Source: Campylobacter anatolicus
GTDB lineage: Bacteria > Campylobacterota > Campylobacteria > Campylobacterales > Campylobacteraceae
Length of the DNA: 64,000 nucleotides
Reading direction: 5' to 3'
NCBI RefSeq assembly: GCF_018145655.1
Contig: NZ_JAGSSY010000001.1
Location: 310,001-374,000, forward strand
Under the pieces are notes generated by a model, which saw only the letters and a program-made list of their open reading frames with translations, did no database searches and had not been told where the DNA came from. The position numbers were made by a program, and so were the translations under genes. How positions within the stretch are numbered: position 1 is the stretch's first letter; every line of letters begins with the position of its first letter. Positions 17,607 to 26,948 of the stretch are shown here, piece by piece.

Positions 17607-19202
17607 ATGATAGAAAATTTTAAAAGACATCATATAATTGTTATTTTTTCTATCATATTCTTAACTTTAATGTTAATAAACTACACTATAAATCGCTCGT
17701 TTGTTAAAGAAATTTTAATAAACGAGCAAGTTAGTATGCTTAAAAATTCAAGTAATAAAGTAGAAAAATGGCTAGAAAACAAAAAGCATAGTCTAAAATC
17801 AATAAATCAACTAATATCAAAATTTAGTCCCGAAAAAGATGAACAAATCATAAAAGATATACTGCAAAAAAGTGAAAGCATTGCAAATTTTTCAAGTACA
17901 TATGTGGGGTATGAAAACTCAACCATAATATCAAGCAAGGAATTTATTCGCCCAAGCGGATATGCCCCTATAAACCGACCCTGGTATCAAAATACTATAA
18001 AAAGTGGTGGAATTTATATAACAAAACCATATATCGATGCTGGGCTTAAAAAGCCAGTAGTATCGATATGTCAAAAGATAAATAGCATTCAAAATTTAGG
18101 TGTCTTGTGTGGCATATTACTATTTGATGATATAAAAAATGAGCTTAGTAGCTATAAACTTGAAAATAATGGCTTTATATTTTTAACAGACGATAGCTTT
18201 AAGCCACTAATATATCCAAATGATAACTTTAAAAATAACTACGGGTTTTTAAAAACTACAAATAAAGTTGACACTAGCCATATTGAAACAAAAAATGAGA
18301 TATTAAGCTTTAAAAAGCTAGAAAATTCGACGTTAATTTTGATTGCAAAAACACCAAAAAATAATATCTACGACAAAATAAACGAACAATTTATAATAAA
18401 TTTTGCAATATACATTTTAAGTATCTTTCTATTTTTAATACTTGCGTATTTTTACAATAAAAAAATAAATAGACAAAAGGCCGAGTTTGAAAAAACAAAA
18501 AGAGAGTATGAAATTTTGCTGTTTTCACAGGCAAAAATGGCAGAATTAGGACAGATGATAGGTGCTATATCACACCAATGGATACAACCTTTAAATTCGC
18601 TTAGCATATTTTTAGGCAATCTTGTTCAGTTTAAAAAGCTGGGAAAACTTAGCGATGATATTTTTTATGAAAACACTAAAAGATCACTTGAGAATATAGA
18701 CTATATGGCAAACACAATGAGCATATTTAAAAATTTTTATAGATTGCAAACGACCACTCAGAAATTTGACATAAAACAGGCTATTTTAGATACTATTTTC
18801 ATACTTTTTACTCACCATTCAAATGTTAATATAAAAGTTACACTAAAAAGTAAAACTGATACAAACTGCATAAATTATATAAATGAATTTAAGCAAATCA
18901 TCGCCTGTTTGGTGCAAAACTCAAAAGAGGCATTAAAGGATAAAAAATATGCAAAAATAGTAATTAATATAACAAAAGAGCAAAATAAATTTATAATACG
19001 CGTAATCGATAATGCTGATGGCATAAAAACTGAAAATATAGGTAAAATTTTTACACCATTTTCTAGCACTAAAAACAGTAGTGGGCTAGGACTTTATATC
19101 TCAAAACTTATAGCAAATAAAAAACTAAAAGGCGATTTGGTGTTACAAAAAAGTAAAAATCCAACAATTTTTACTCTAACGATAGCAAAGGAAAATGTCT
19201 AA
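17607..19202 (+). CDS. Cache-domain sensor histidine kinase
   Basis: A 531-residue membrane sensor. Transmembrane segments lie near residues 10-28 and 263-282, enclosing a periplasmic double-Cache domain with the tell-tale RPWYQ at 124-128. The cytoplasmic part has H323 in GAISHQWIQPLNSLS (H-box), an N-box (LVQNSKEAL), DNADGI and GLGLYISK, so it should be a competent kinase. There is no obvious HAMP domain. It begins 12 bases after the NapC-like gene and overlaps the regulator gene by one base, so it belongs to the operon. dCache domains bind small amino acids or similar ligands directly, so the likely signal is the lyase substrate or product in the periplasm. Confidence 0.88.
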   Translation: MIENFKRHHIIVIFSIIFLTLMLINYTINRSFVKEILINEQVSMLKNSSNKVEKWLENKKHSLKSINQLISKFSPEKDEQIIKDILQKSESIANFSSTYVGYENSTIISSKEFIRPSGYAPINRPWYQNTIKSGGIYITKPYIDAGLKKPVVSICQKINSIQNLGVLCGILLFDDIKNELSSYKLENNGFIFLTDDSFKPLIYPNDNFKNNYGFLKTTNKVDTSHIETKNEILSFKKLENSTLILIAKTPKNNIYDKINEQFIINFAIYILSIFLFLILAYFYNKKINRQKAEFEKTKREYEILLFSQAKMAELGQMIGAISHQWIQPLNSLSIFLGNLVQFKKLGKLSDDIFYENTKRSLENIDYMANTMSIFKNFYRLQTTTQKFDIKQAILDTIFILFTHHSNVNIKVTLKSKTDTNCINYINEFKQIIACLVQNSKEALKDKKYAKIVINITKEQNKFIIRVIDNADGIKTENIGKIFTPFSSTKNSSGLGLYISKLIANKKLKGDLVLQKSKNPTIFTLTIAKENV

Positions 19203-19888
19203 TGTTAGATATTAGTATACTAAAAAAGCTTGAAAATATATCTGTACTTTTAGTTGAAGATGATGAAAACACAAGACTTGCCCTATATCAATCTTTAAGT
19301 CTATACTGCAAAAAGATAGTATGCGTTAAAGATGGACTTGAAGGGTTTAATCAATTTTTTAAAGATGACTTTGATGTAGTTATAACAGATATCAATCTAC
19401 CAAATTTAAATGGCCTTGAAATGCTAGATGAGATAAAAAAGCGAGCTCCGCATTTAACTTCAATTGTCATAACTTCGTATGATACAAATGAAAATATATT
19501 AACAAGTATAGAGCTAGGAGCTTACAATTATCTTAGAAAGCCGATAAAAATCGAAGAGCTTCAAACAACCATCATAATGGCAACAAAACAAATTTATGAA
19601 AATAGACTAAAATTTAAAGAAATTTATGAATATGACTTAAGCCAAAGGGTTTTATTTAAAAATAGTGAGCAAATTTTTATGCCAAAAACAGAAGCTAAGC
19701 TATTTTTCTTGTTAATAAGCAATATAGACAAAGTTGTAAGCTATGAAGTTATTGAAAATTTTGTTTGGGGCGAAAAATCTATGAGTAACGAGGCCTTAAG
19801 GATGATAGTAAAAAAGATAAGACTAAAAACCGATAATAATATGATAGAAAATATATCCAAAATAGGCTATAAAATTTCTAAAAGTTAA
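19202..19888 (+). CDS. OmpR-type response regulator
   Basis: A 228-residue regulator with an N-terminal receiver domain (acidic pair E19-D20-D21, phosphoacceptor D63 in VITDINLPNLNG, K in LRKPIK) and a C-terminal winged-helix DNA-binding domain (about residues 140-226, with RMIVKKIRLK recognition helix). The start overlaps the kinase stop by one base. It is the obvious partner of that kinase and probably controls the promoter in front of the lyase gene, giving substrate-induced expression. Confidence 0.9.
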   Translation: MLDISILKKLENISVLLVEDDENTRLALYQSLSLYCKKIVCVKDGLEGFNQFFKDDFDVVITDINLPNLNGLEMLDEIKKRAPHLTSIVITSYDTNENILTSIELGAYNYLRKPIKIEELQTTIIMATKQIYENRLKFKEIYEYDLSQRVLFKNSEQIFMPKTEAKLFFLLISNIDKVVSYEVIENFVWGEKSMSNEALRMIVKKIRLKTDNNMIENISKIGYKISKS

Positions 19889-20108
19889 GTATCCGTGTGA
19901 TATATTTAAATCTAAAAATCAAGCAAACACTTAATTCACTTTAAATTATAAACTTAAAATTCTACCTCATCAAGTCATCTTTTTATCTAATTTAAAAAGT
20001 ATATTTTACTTTCTCAAACCTAGTACAAATATCTTCATAAGATAATGCATTTAAAGGTTCTTGGTGGTTAAAATTGCTATAATCCTAAAAAACAAAAGAG
20101 GACAACAA
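19889..20108. promoter_or_regulatory. Spacer with the promoter of the HerA-like gene
   Basis: AT-rich, no ORF. A -10 box TATAAT lies at 20078-20083 (preceded by TTGC), 26 bases before the start codon at 20109. No convincing hairpin terminator is visible after the response-regulator gene. Confidence 0.6.
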
Positions 20109-22418
20109 ATGAAAAGCCTACAAGAGAGCTTAAAACTTTTTTATCTTGGACTCAAAAATAACGAGCCATTTTTATACAAAAATAAAGATCTAACCACTCA
20201 TGCGGCCATTATCGGTATGACCGGTAGCGGTAAAACCGGTCTTGGTATCACGCTACTTGAAGAGGCTTGTATAGATAATATCCCATCAATAATAATAGAT
20301 CCAAAAGGCGATATGACAAACCTTGCACTTACCTTTGAGCAGATGAGTGCGGATGATTTTAGGCCTTACATTGATGAGAGCGAGGCGACAAACAAAGGGC
20401 TTAGTGTGAATGAGGTAGCCAAGCAGGAGAGCGAAATATGGCAAAAAGGGATAGAAAGTAGCTATCAAAGCTTAGAGCGAGTTAAAATGCTAAAAGATAG
20501 TGTTGATATGACTATCTATACACCTAAAAGCTCAGCAGGTATTGGCGTATCGCTACTTAGTGATTTTGTATGCCCTAAAGGCATTAACGAAAAAGATGAT
20601 GAGAGTTTTAATAACTACATAAACTCACTCGCTGCTTCGGTGCTATCTCTTATCGGTATAAACAATGATGATATGAGCTCAAAAGAGCAGCTATTGATTT
20701 CAACGATATTTGATACTAAATTTAAAAACGGCGAAGATGTGAGCTTAGAACAACTTATCGGATTTATCGCTACACCACCGTTTGAAAAGATCGGCGTTTT
20801 TAGCGTAGATACATTTTATCCGAGTGCTGAGCGAATGAAACTAGCGATGAAGCTAAACGCACTCATTGCAAATCCAAGCTTTAAGAGTTGGAGCGATGGA
20901 ATGAAACTTGATATCGCCAAGATGCTCTTTAATGAAAATGGCAAAGCAAAGTGCAATATCTTTACGATCTCGCACTTAAATGACGATGAGCGAATGTTTT
21001 TTGTAACACTGCTTTTAAACGAGATAATCGCATGGATGAGAAGTACAGAGGGAACTAGCTCGCTTAGAGCCTTGCTATATATGGATGAAATTTTTGGTTT
21101 TTTTCCACCAAATGCCAACCCACCGAGCAAAACGCCTATGCTAACCTTGCTAAAACAGGCTCGTGCCTTTGGTATTGGATGTGTTTTAAGCACACAAAAC
21201 CCAGTAGATATTGATTACAAAGGACTTAGCAATATCGGCACGTGGTTCATTGGACGACTGCAAACCGCACAAGATAAGGCTCGTGTGATAGATGGACTAA
21301 GCGGTATAAGTGGTTCAAATTTAGATAAGTCAGAGATAGAAAAGACTATTTCAAATTTAGCAAAACGCAACTTTTTAGTTAAAAATATAAACGAAGATGG
21401 ACTTGCTGTCATCTCAACTCGCTGGGCATTAAGCTATCTAAAAGGACCTCTTAGCCGTGAACAAATCACAAATTTAATGAGTAAGAAAAAAGCAAATTTA
21501 AAAAGCAATACAGAATCAAAAACTAAAAATTTAAAAGGCGGTGCTAAACCAATACTTGCTAGTGATATAGAGCAAGTTTTTGCTTGTAATTGCGACAAGA
21601 ATGAGCTAAGTCCAAGCCTATTTGCTAGTGCAAAGGTGCGATTTTACGACGCAAAAAAAGGTATAAATACTATAAAAGATGTAAACTTAGTCTACGTGCT
21701 TAATGAGAGTGAGCGAAACGTGGAATGGGATCAAGCGAGCGTGAGCATGAGCATGAATTTTGAGCATAATGAGCCACAAAATGCAACATATCAGCCACTG
21801 CCTAGCTTTGTGATGAGTGCTAAAAATTTAAACGAGTTTAAAAAGAGCTTTAAGGAGTATATTTTTCGAAGTTATAAGCTTGAGCTTTACGAAGCACTAG
21901 GGCTACACTCAATTCCTAATGAAAGCAAAGAGGAGTTTTACATACGTCTTAGTGATAAGTGCAACGAGATTTTAGAGCAAAAGACAGCTCAGGTGAGTGC
22001 CAAATTTCAAAAAGAGAGAGCAAAGCTAGAAGATAGACTAAATAAAGCTACTATCAAGCTAGAAAAAGAACAGAAAGATATGGCTACAAGTGGACTAAAT
22101 GCAGCGATTAGTATAGGTACGAGCATACTTGGAGCGTTATTTGGCACCAAGCTACTTTCAAGCTCAAACGCTACTAAAATCGCAACTAGTGCAAGGAGTG
22201 CAAGCAAGGTGTTAAAAGAGCGAAGCGATGTCAAGCTCAGCGAGCAAAATGTCGCTCAGATAAATATGCAAATAGATGAGTTGATGGCTAAATTTCAAAG
22301 TGAGATAGAGGCTGTAAAATCGGCAAATGACGTAAAAAATATCACTCTAAATATCACTCAAATCACGCCTAAGAAGAGTGATATATATGATGAAAATGTC
22401 GTACTTTTGTGGAGTTGA
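20109..22418 (+). CDS. HerA-like ATPase (DUF853 family)
   Basis: A 769-residue cytoplasmic ATPase of the HerA/FtsK superfamily, DUF853 group. Walker A is GMTGSGKTGLG (near residue 38), the following IIIDPKGD is typical of HerA-like proteins, Walker B is ALLYMDEIFGFF, and the STQNP sensor segment follows. The C-terminal third contains a basic coiled coil and a small glycine/alanine-rich hydrophobic stretch (AAISIGTSILGALFG). I set the start at ATG 20109, which has AGAGGAC upstream and follows a TATAAT box; a longer frame from 20061 would overlap the promoter. The family is widespread but its cellular role is poorly defined. It stands alone here. Confidence 0.85.
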   Translation: MKSLQESLKLFYLGLKNNEPFLYKNKDLTTHAAIIGMTGSGKTGLGITLLEEACIDNIPSIIIDPKGDMTNLALTFEQMSADDFRPYIDESEATNKGLSVNEVAKQESEIWQKGIESSYQSLERVKMLKDSVDMTIYTPKSSAGIGVSLLSDFVCPKGINEKDDESFNNYINSLAASVLSLIGINNDDMSSKEQLLISTIFDTKFKNGEDVSLEQLIGFIATPPFEKIGVFSVDTFYPSAERMKLAMKLNALIANPSFKSWSDGMKLDIAKMLFNENGKAKCNIFTISHLNDDERMFFVTLLLNEIIAWMRSTEGTSSLRALLYMDEIFGFFPPNANPPSKTPMLTLLKQARAFGIGCVLSTQNPVDIDYKGLSNIGTWFIGRLQTAQDKARVIDGLSGISGSNLDKSEIEKTISNLAKRNFLVKNINEDGLAVISTRWALSYLKGPLSREQITNLMSKKKANLKSNTESKTKNLKGGAKPILASDIEQVFACNCDKNELSPSLFASAKVRFYDAKKGINTIKDVNLVYVLNESERNVEWDQASVSMSMNFEHNEPQNATYQPLPSFVMSAKNLNEFKKSFKEYIFRSYKLELYEALGLHSIPNESKEEFYIRLSDKCNEILEQKTAQVSAKFQKERAKLEDRLNKATIKLEKEQKDMATSGLNAAISIGTSILGALFGTKLLSSSNATKIATSARSASKVLKERSDVKLSEQNVAQINMQIDELMAKFQSEIEAVKSANDVKNITLNITQITPKKSDIYDENVVLLWS

Positions 22419-22482
22419 TTTATAAAAATGTCAGCTACAATTTAATATCATTTAAATTTTTAAATGCAAAAAAAGGGCAAAA

Positions 22483-23097
22483 ATGAATGAAAATTTATTA
22501 CTTTATCTGGTAGCTTACCTGCTTGGCGGAGTGCCATTTGGACTGATATTTGGTAAAATTTTTGGCAAGATAAATATCACAAACGAAGGTAGCGGTAGCA
22601 TAGGTGCGACAAATGTCTTGCGTGTACTAAAAGAGCATAATCCAAAAATCGCCAAAAAAATAGCTATTTTAACAGTGACTTTTGACGTGTTAAAAGGTAT
22701 CGTGCCGATACTTATCGCACGTGCATTTGGGACGGATGAGAGTGTGCTGTGGGGCATGGCAGTTCTTAGCGTAGTCGGACATTGCTTCTCGCCGTTTTTA
22801 AAATTTGAAGGTGGCAAAGGTGTAGCAACAGGTGCTGGTGTGATAGCGTGTTTTTTACAGATTGAGATCTTGATCGCACTTGTGGCTTGGTTTGTCGTTG
22901 GCAAAATACTTAAAATAAGCTCACTAGCATCACTTTTAGCACTACTTACACTTGTGATATCAAGCTTTATTATTAGCCCAGACATAGATGGCATACACAG
23001 CCACGCACCGCTTCTTATCATATCATTTTTAGTAGTTTATAAGCATATACCAAACATAAAACGCCTACTAAGTGGTGCTGAAAAACAGATAATATGA
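22483..23097 (+). CDS. plsY: Glycerol-3-phosphate acyltransferase PlsY
   Basis: Integral-membrane enzyme that transfers acyl from acyl-phosphate to glycerol-3-phosphate. The 204-residue protein has several membrane helices and the three PlsY motifs: GSGSIGATNVLR near residue 37, KFEGGKGVATGAG near 107, and the later HxxN-type region (YKHIPNIKRL). It pairs functionally with PlsX at 9238. folB starts inside its stop codon (4-base overlap). Confidence 0.95.
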   Translation: MNENLLLYLVAYLLGGVPFGLIFGKIFGKINITNEGSGSIGATNVLRVLKEHNPKIAKKIAILTVTFDVLKGIVPILIARAFGTDESVLWGMAVLSVVGHCFSPFLKFEGGKGVATGAGVIACFLQIEILIALVAWFVVGKILKISSLASLLALLTLVISSFIISPDIDGIHSHAPLLIISFLVVYKHIPNIKRLLSGAEKQII

Positions 23098-23420
23098 AAG
23101 AAATTTTAACAACTATTATTAAAGATTATGAGTTTAGTACGATTATTGGTATGCTTGACTTTGAGCGGACAAGCCCACAAAAAGTTCGTATAAATTTAAG
23201 CTTTGAGAGCATTGAATTTGTTGATTATGTTAGTGTGATTGAATTTATAGAAAAATTTTATAATGAGCGTAAATTTTACTCAGTTGAAGAGAGTTTGCAG
23301 ATTAGCACAAAAGCTTTAAAAGAGAATTTTAAAACCATAACTTCAATAAATTTTGAAATTTTAAAGGTTGAAATAGTCAAAAATGCCCTTGTGGGTGCAA
23401 GATTAGAGATTGTTTATTAA
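23094..23420 (+). CDS. folB: Dihydroneopterin aldolase-like protein
   Basis: A 108-residue FolB-family protein; the family cleaves dihydroneopterin in folate synthesis. The IIGMLDFERTSPQKVRINLSF opening matches the family's 'G-hydrophobic-x-x-ER-x-x-x-Q' start, and SVEESL near residue 62 matches the segment around the active site. It is shorter (family about 115-120) and rather divergent, so the activity is likely but not certain. Order plsY-folB-cosR matches the C. jejuni neighbourhood of its folB-like gene. It overlaps plsY by 4 bases. Confidence 0.78.
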   Translation: MKEILTTIIKDYEFSTIIGMLDFERTSPQKVRINLSFESIEFVDYVSVIEFIEKFYNERKFYSVEESLQISTKALKENFKTITSINFEILKVEIVKNALVGARLEIVY

Positions 23421-23460
23421 AAATTTATTAAAGTATCTTGAAATCTTGCTTAAATTATGT

Positions 23461-23466
23461 TATAAT
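23461..23466 (+). promoter_or_regulatory. -10 box of cosR
   Basis: TATAAT at 23461-23466, 29 bases before the cosR start and 41 bases after the folB stop. This gives cosR and its kinase their own promoter, separate from plsY-folB. Confidence 0.65.
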
Positions 23467-23494
23467 CCCTTTAAATTTTACTAAAGGAAATAAA

Positions 23495-24166
23495 ATGCGT
23501 ATTTTGATAGTGGAAGACGAAGTGACACTAAATAAAACAATCGGCGAGGGGTTACAAGAATTTGGCTACCAAACTGATAGTTCAGAAAATTTTAAGGACG
23601 CTGAATACTACATCGGCATTAGAAATTATGATCTAGTTTTGACCGATTGGATGTTACCAGATGGAGATGGGGTAGATCTTATCAATATAATAAAGCACAA
23701 ATCACCACGCACTTCCGTTGTCGTACTTTCAGCAAAAGATGACAAAGACAGTGAGATAAAGGCACTTAGAGCTGGTGCTGATGATTATATAAGAAAACCA
23801 TTTGATTTTGACGTTTTAGTAGCTCGTATAGAAGCTCGTTTAAGATTTGGCGGTACAAATATAATAAAGATAGATGACCTTATCATAAACCCTGACGAAG
23901 AAAAAATCACATATCTTGGACGCGATATAGAACTTAAAGGTAAGCCATTTGAGGTATTAACTCACCTTGCTCGCCACTCAGATCAGATTGTCTCAAAAGA
24001 GCAACTTTTAGATGCGATTTGGGAAGAACCTGAGCTAGTAACGCCAAATGTCATTGAAGTAGCAATCAATCAAATTCGCCAAAAAATGGATAAACCACTA
24101 AATATCTCAACTATAGAAACAGTAAGAAGACGCGGATATAGATTTTGCTTTCCCAAAAAAGCTTAA
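23495..24166 (+). CDS. cosR: CosR/HP1043-type response regulator with intact Asp
   Basis: A 223-residue OmpR-family regulator. The C-terminal DNA-binding half (from INPDEEKITY to the end RRGYRFCFPKKA) is of the CosR (C. jejuni) and HP1043/HsrA (H. pylori) type, essential regulators of oxidative stress and housekeeping genes. Synteny (folB before, ppx and fliN after) agrees. I set the start at ATG 23495, behind AAAGGAAAT and a TATAAT box; a longer frame from 23438 would include the promoter. Unlike the orphan homologues I know, which lack a normal phosphoacceptor, this protein keeps D51 in VLTDWMLPDGDG, D8 and K in IRKPF. A histidine kinase gene overlaps its end. Confidence 0.9.
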   Translation: MRILIVEDEVTLNKTIGEGLQEFGYQTDSSENFKDAEYYIGIRNYDLVLTDWMLPDGDGVDLINIIKHKSPRTSVVVLSAKDDKDSEIKALRAGADDYIRKPFDFDVLVARIEARLRFGGTNIIKIDDLIINPDEEKITYLGRDIELKGKPFEVLTHLARHSDQIVSKEQLLDAIWEEPELVTPNVIEVAINQIRQKMDKPLNISTIETVRRRGYRFCFPKKA

Positions 24167-25473
24167 GAAGTAAATTTATACTACAATTAGCATCAGCATC
24201 AATGATGCTAATTGTAGTTATATCGGTGATGTTGTATTATTATATCAAGGTTACCGTTTTTGAAACAGCGGTTCAAGAGCTAAGCTACGAAGCCAAACAT
24301 ATAGAACAAAACATCAATAGTTACAATCCTGAAAATTTAAGCAATTTTATAATCCAAATACCAAACAAAATTCAAACTTCCGTCGAGATAAAACGCGGAG
24401 AGCTTGGGCATAAAAATTCATTTTTTAAAGTATTGCAGGAGAATGGAAAGAGTTATACGACACTTACATATCAGTATAATGACAGCGAATATATGGTGCT
24501 TAAAAAAGAGACAACTTTGCAACATGATATCGTAGAGCAGATATTTTTAGATATTATAATAGTAAATTCTATAGCCATTTTACTTGTTATATTTTATGCT
24601 ATGTTTTTATCTAGAATGCTTCTTATACCAATTAAAATTTTAACATCAAAGCTGACAAAAATAGATGAAAAATTTTTAAAAGAGATAGAAGAAGATGAAA
24701 AATTCCCAGATGAATTTTCTCCACTTCTTAAAAGTATAAATAAACTTATAACGCGTATACAAACATTTGTTGAGTACCAAAAAGAGCTATTTGTCGGCGT
24801 AGCACACGAACTTAAAACTCCACTTGCAGTTATGAAAACAAAGAATGAAGTTACGCTTTTAAAAGATCGTGAAAGTGAGCGTTATATCGAAGCTCTTAAG
24901 TCAAACAACGAATCTATAAATAATATGAACGCGATGATAAGCTCGATCCTTGAGATCGGACGACAAGAGGGAGCTCAGTTTGAAGAGCCCATAAGCATAG
25001 ATATCATCAGCTTTTTACAAAAGCTTGGTAATAATTTTGCTATATTAGCACGTGGTGAGGGTAAAGACATTATACTCTCCCTTGAGCCACGCATTTTAAA
25101 CTTAAAGATTCAAACTACTCTACTAACTCACGTGATACAAAATTTCGTCCAAAATGCTATAAAATTTTCGCCACAAAGTTCAAATATACTAATAAACTCT
25201 TACATAAGTGATGCAAATTTTATCATCGAAGTCATCGATGAGGGCATAGGGATAGATGAAAGTAAAGATCTGTTTGCACCATTTAAACGCTTTGGTGATA
25301 AAGGCGGTGCTGGACTTGGGCTATTTCTCGCAAAGGGTGCAGCTCAAGCACTTGGTGGTAGCATAAGTATAAAAAATAGGTGTGACAGAAGCGGCGCTAT
25401 AGCTACTCTAGTGCTACCAATGAGCCAAAAAAGAGCACAAGCAAAGCGAAATACAAAAAATAAATTTAAATAG
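24145..25473 (+). CDS. Sensor histidine kinase partnered with CosR
   Basis: A 442-residue kinase with two membrane segments (about residues 12-30 and 134-155) enclosing a roughly 100-residue periplasmic sensor region with no recognised fold. A HAMP-like linker follows. The H-box is VGVAHELKTPLAVMK (His near residue 225), the N-box is FVQNAIKFS, and the ATP-lid segments DEGIGI and GGAGLGLFLAKG are present, so it looks active. The TTG start at 24145 overlaps cosR by 22 bases; the exact start is uncertain because there is no strong ribosome binding site. The overlap indicates that it phosphorylates CosR. The C-terminus is basic. Confidence 0.85.
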   Translation: MLSQKSLRSKFILQLASASMMLIVVISVMLYYYIKVTVFETAVQELSYEAKHIEQNINSYNPENLSNFIIQIPNKIQTSVEIKRGELGHKNSFFKVLQENGKSYTTLTYQYNDSEYMVLKKETTLQHDIVEQIFLDIIIVNSIAILLVIFYAMFLSRMLLIPIKILTSKLTKIDEKFLKEIEEDEKFPDEFSPLLKSINKLITRIQTFVEYQKELFVGVAHELKTPLAVMKTKNEVTLLKDRESERYIEALKSNNESINNMNAMISSILEIGRQEGAQFEEPISIDIISFLQKLGNNFAILARGEGKDIILSLEPRILNLKIQTTLLTHVIQNFVQNAIKFSPQSSNILINSYISDANFIIEVIDEGIGIDESKDLFAPFKRFGDKGGAGLGLFLAKGAAQALGGSISIKNRCDRSGAIATLVLPMSQKRAQAKRNTKNKFK

Positions 25474-25481
25474 GATAAGCA

Positions 25482-26930
25482 ATGGCAAAACGCACAGCCG
25501 TCATAGATATCGGCTCAAACTCAATGCGAATGGCAATATTTGAGCGAACATCCCGTTGGGCGTTTTTCATACTTGGTGAATACAAAATGCGTGTTCGTCT
25601 TGGTGAAGGCGGTTATGGTAATAATAATGCTATAAGTGAAAAATCTATGCGAAAGGCTTATGATGCACTTAGCGAATTTAAAAGTATCATTAAAAATTAT
25701 AAATGCAATAAAATTTTATGCGTCGGCACTTCGGCACTTCGTGATGCACCAAACTCAGGCGAATTTATAAAAATGATACAAAAACGCCTAAATATCGGAC
25801 TCCGTGTGATAGACGGCAAAGCTGAAGCGACATATGGGGCAATCGCCGCCAAAAATTTATTAGCTCCTATTGACGAATGCGTTACTGTTGATATAGGTGG
25901 CGGATCAACCGAACTAGCACGGATAAGCAACGGCAAGATAACCCACACACTCTCGCTTGATATCGGCACAGTGCGACTAAAGGAACTATTTTTCGACAAT
26001 AAAAATACTAAAAATTTATCACTATTTTTAAAAGAGACTATTGCTCAAATCCCAAATGAATTTAAATGTGATAATATCATAGCTATAGGTGGTTCATTGC
26101 GTGCAATGTCCTCGGCGATAATGACAAAAGATAGTTATACACTTGATACATTACACGGATTTTTATATAGATTAAATGAACAAAAAAGCTTTTTAGAAAG
26201 TATAGCAAATGCAAATGTGCTAGATCTAAATAAATTTCCTATTAAAAAAGATCGATACGATACAATACGCGAAGGAGTGCATATATTTTTATCTATCAGT
26301 GCAACACTTGGAGCAAGTAAAGTATTTACTAGTGGTGTTGGTGTAAGAGAGGGCGTATTTTTAAGTGATTTTTTACGACCGAGTTTGAAATTTCCACAAA
26401 ATTTTAACCCAAGCGTTAAAAGTCTGCAAGATCGCTTCACGCTAACGATAAACAAAACTATCGTTCGATATGCAAAAGAAATTTTTATATCACTTAAAAA
26501 TTTACATAACTTAGATGACAACTATCTAAACGAACTACTTATAGCTGCGAGACTTTATAATGTCGGCCAGGAGATCGGCTTTTACGGTGATCATAAAAAC
26601 TCCGCCTACATTATATTAAATGGTCTAAATTTCGGTTTTACCCACGAACAAAAAGCTCTTATCGCAACAATAATTGCAACAAATGGCAAGAAAGTAATAT
26701 ACGAATATGATCGATATAAAAATTTATTACCAAGTCAAGAGTGCATAAGATGGCTAAGCTTTATCTTAGCACTTGCAAAAGCTCTTAATCTCAATTGTGC
26801 CGATACAAAACTAAAATTTGAATTTATAAATCATACTTTGCAAATTTATGGTGCTAGAAATTTGATTATGGCAAGGAAAGAGATAAAAAAGATGCCAAAA
26901 CCAGAAATTTTCGCCATAAGTTTTGTATAA
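25482..26930 (+). CDS. ppx: Ppx/GppA-family exopolyphosphatase or pppGpp phosphatase
   Basis: A 482-residue member of the Ppx/GppA family (ASKHA fold), which removes phosphate from polyphosphate or pppGpp. The N-terminal AVIDIGSNSMRMAIFE and the second phosphate loop VDIGGGSTELAR near residue 141 are diagnostic, and CVGTSALRDAPN is also typical. A helical C-terminal region with HD-like character follows. Which of the two activities dominates cannot be decided by eye. It begins 8 bases after the kinase gene and corresponds in position to the phosphatase gene near cosR and fliN in C. jejuni. Confidence 0.88.
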   Translation: MAKRTAVIDIGSNSMRMAIFERTSRWAFFILGEYKMRVRLGEGGYGNNNAISEKSMRKAYDALSEFKSIIKNYKCNKILCVGTSALRDAPNSGEFIKMIQKRLNIGLRVIDGKAEATYGAIAAKNLLAPIDECVTVDIGGGSTELARISNGKITHTLSLDIGTVRLKELFFDNKNTKNLSLFLKETIAQIPNEFKCDNIIAIGGSLRAMSSAIMTKDSYTLDTLHGFLYRLNEQKSFLESIANANVLDLNKFPIKKDRYDTIREGVHIFLSISATLGASKVFTSGVGVREGVFLSDFLRPSLKFPQNFNPSVKSLQDRFTLTINKTIVRYAKEIFISLKNLHNLDDNYLNELLIAARLYNVGQEIGFYGDHKNSAYIILNGLNFGFTHEQKALIATIIATNGKKVIYEYDRYKNLLPSQECIRWLSFILALAKALNLNCADTKLKFEFINHTLQIYGARNLIMARKEIKKMPKPEIFAISFV

Positions 26931-26948
26931 ATTTATATAATAGTTGCG

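Noticed and set aside
17607-17626. Kinase as a chemoreceptor (methyl-accepting protein) because of its Cache domain
   Set aside because: The cytoplasmic part has H-box and ATPase motifs and no signalling hairpin of chemoreceptors.
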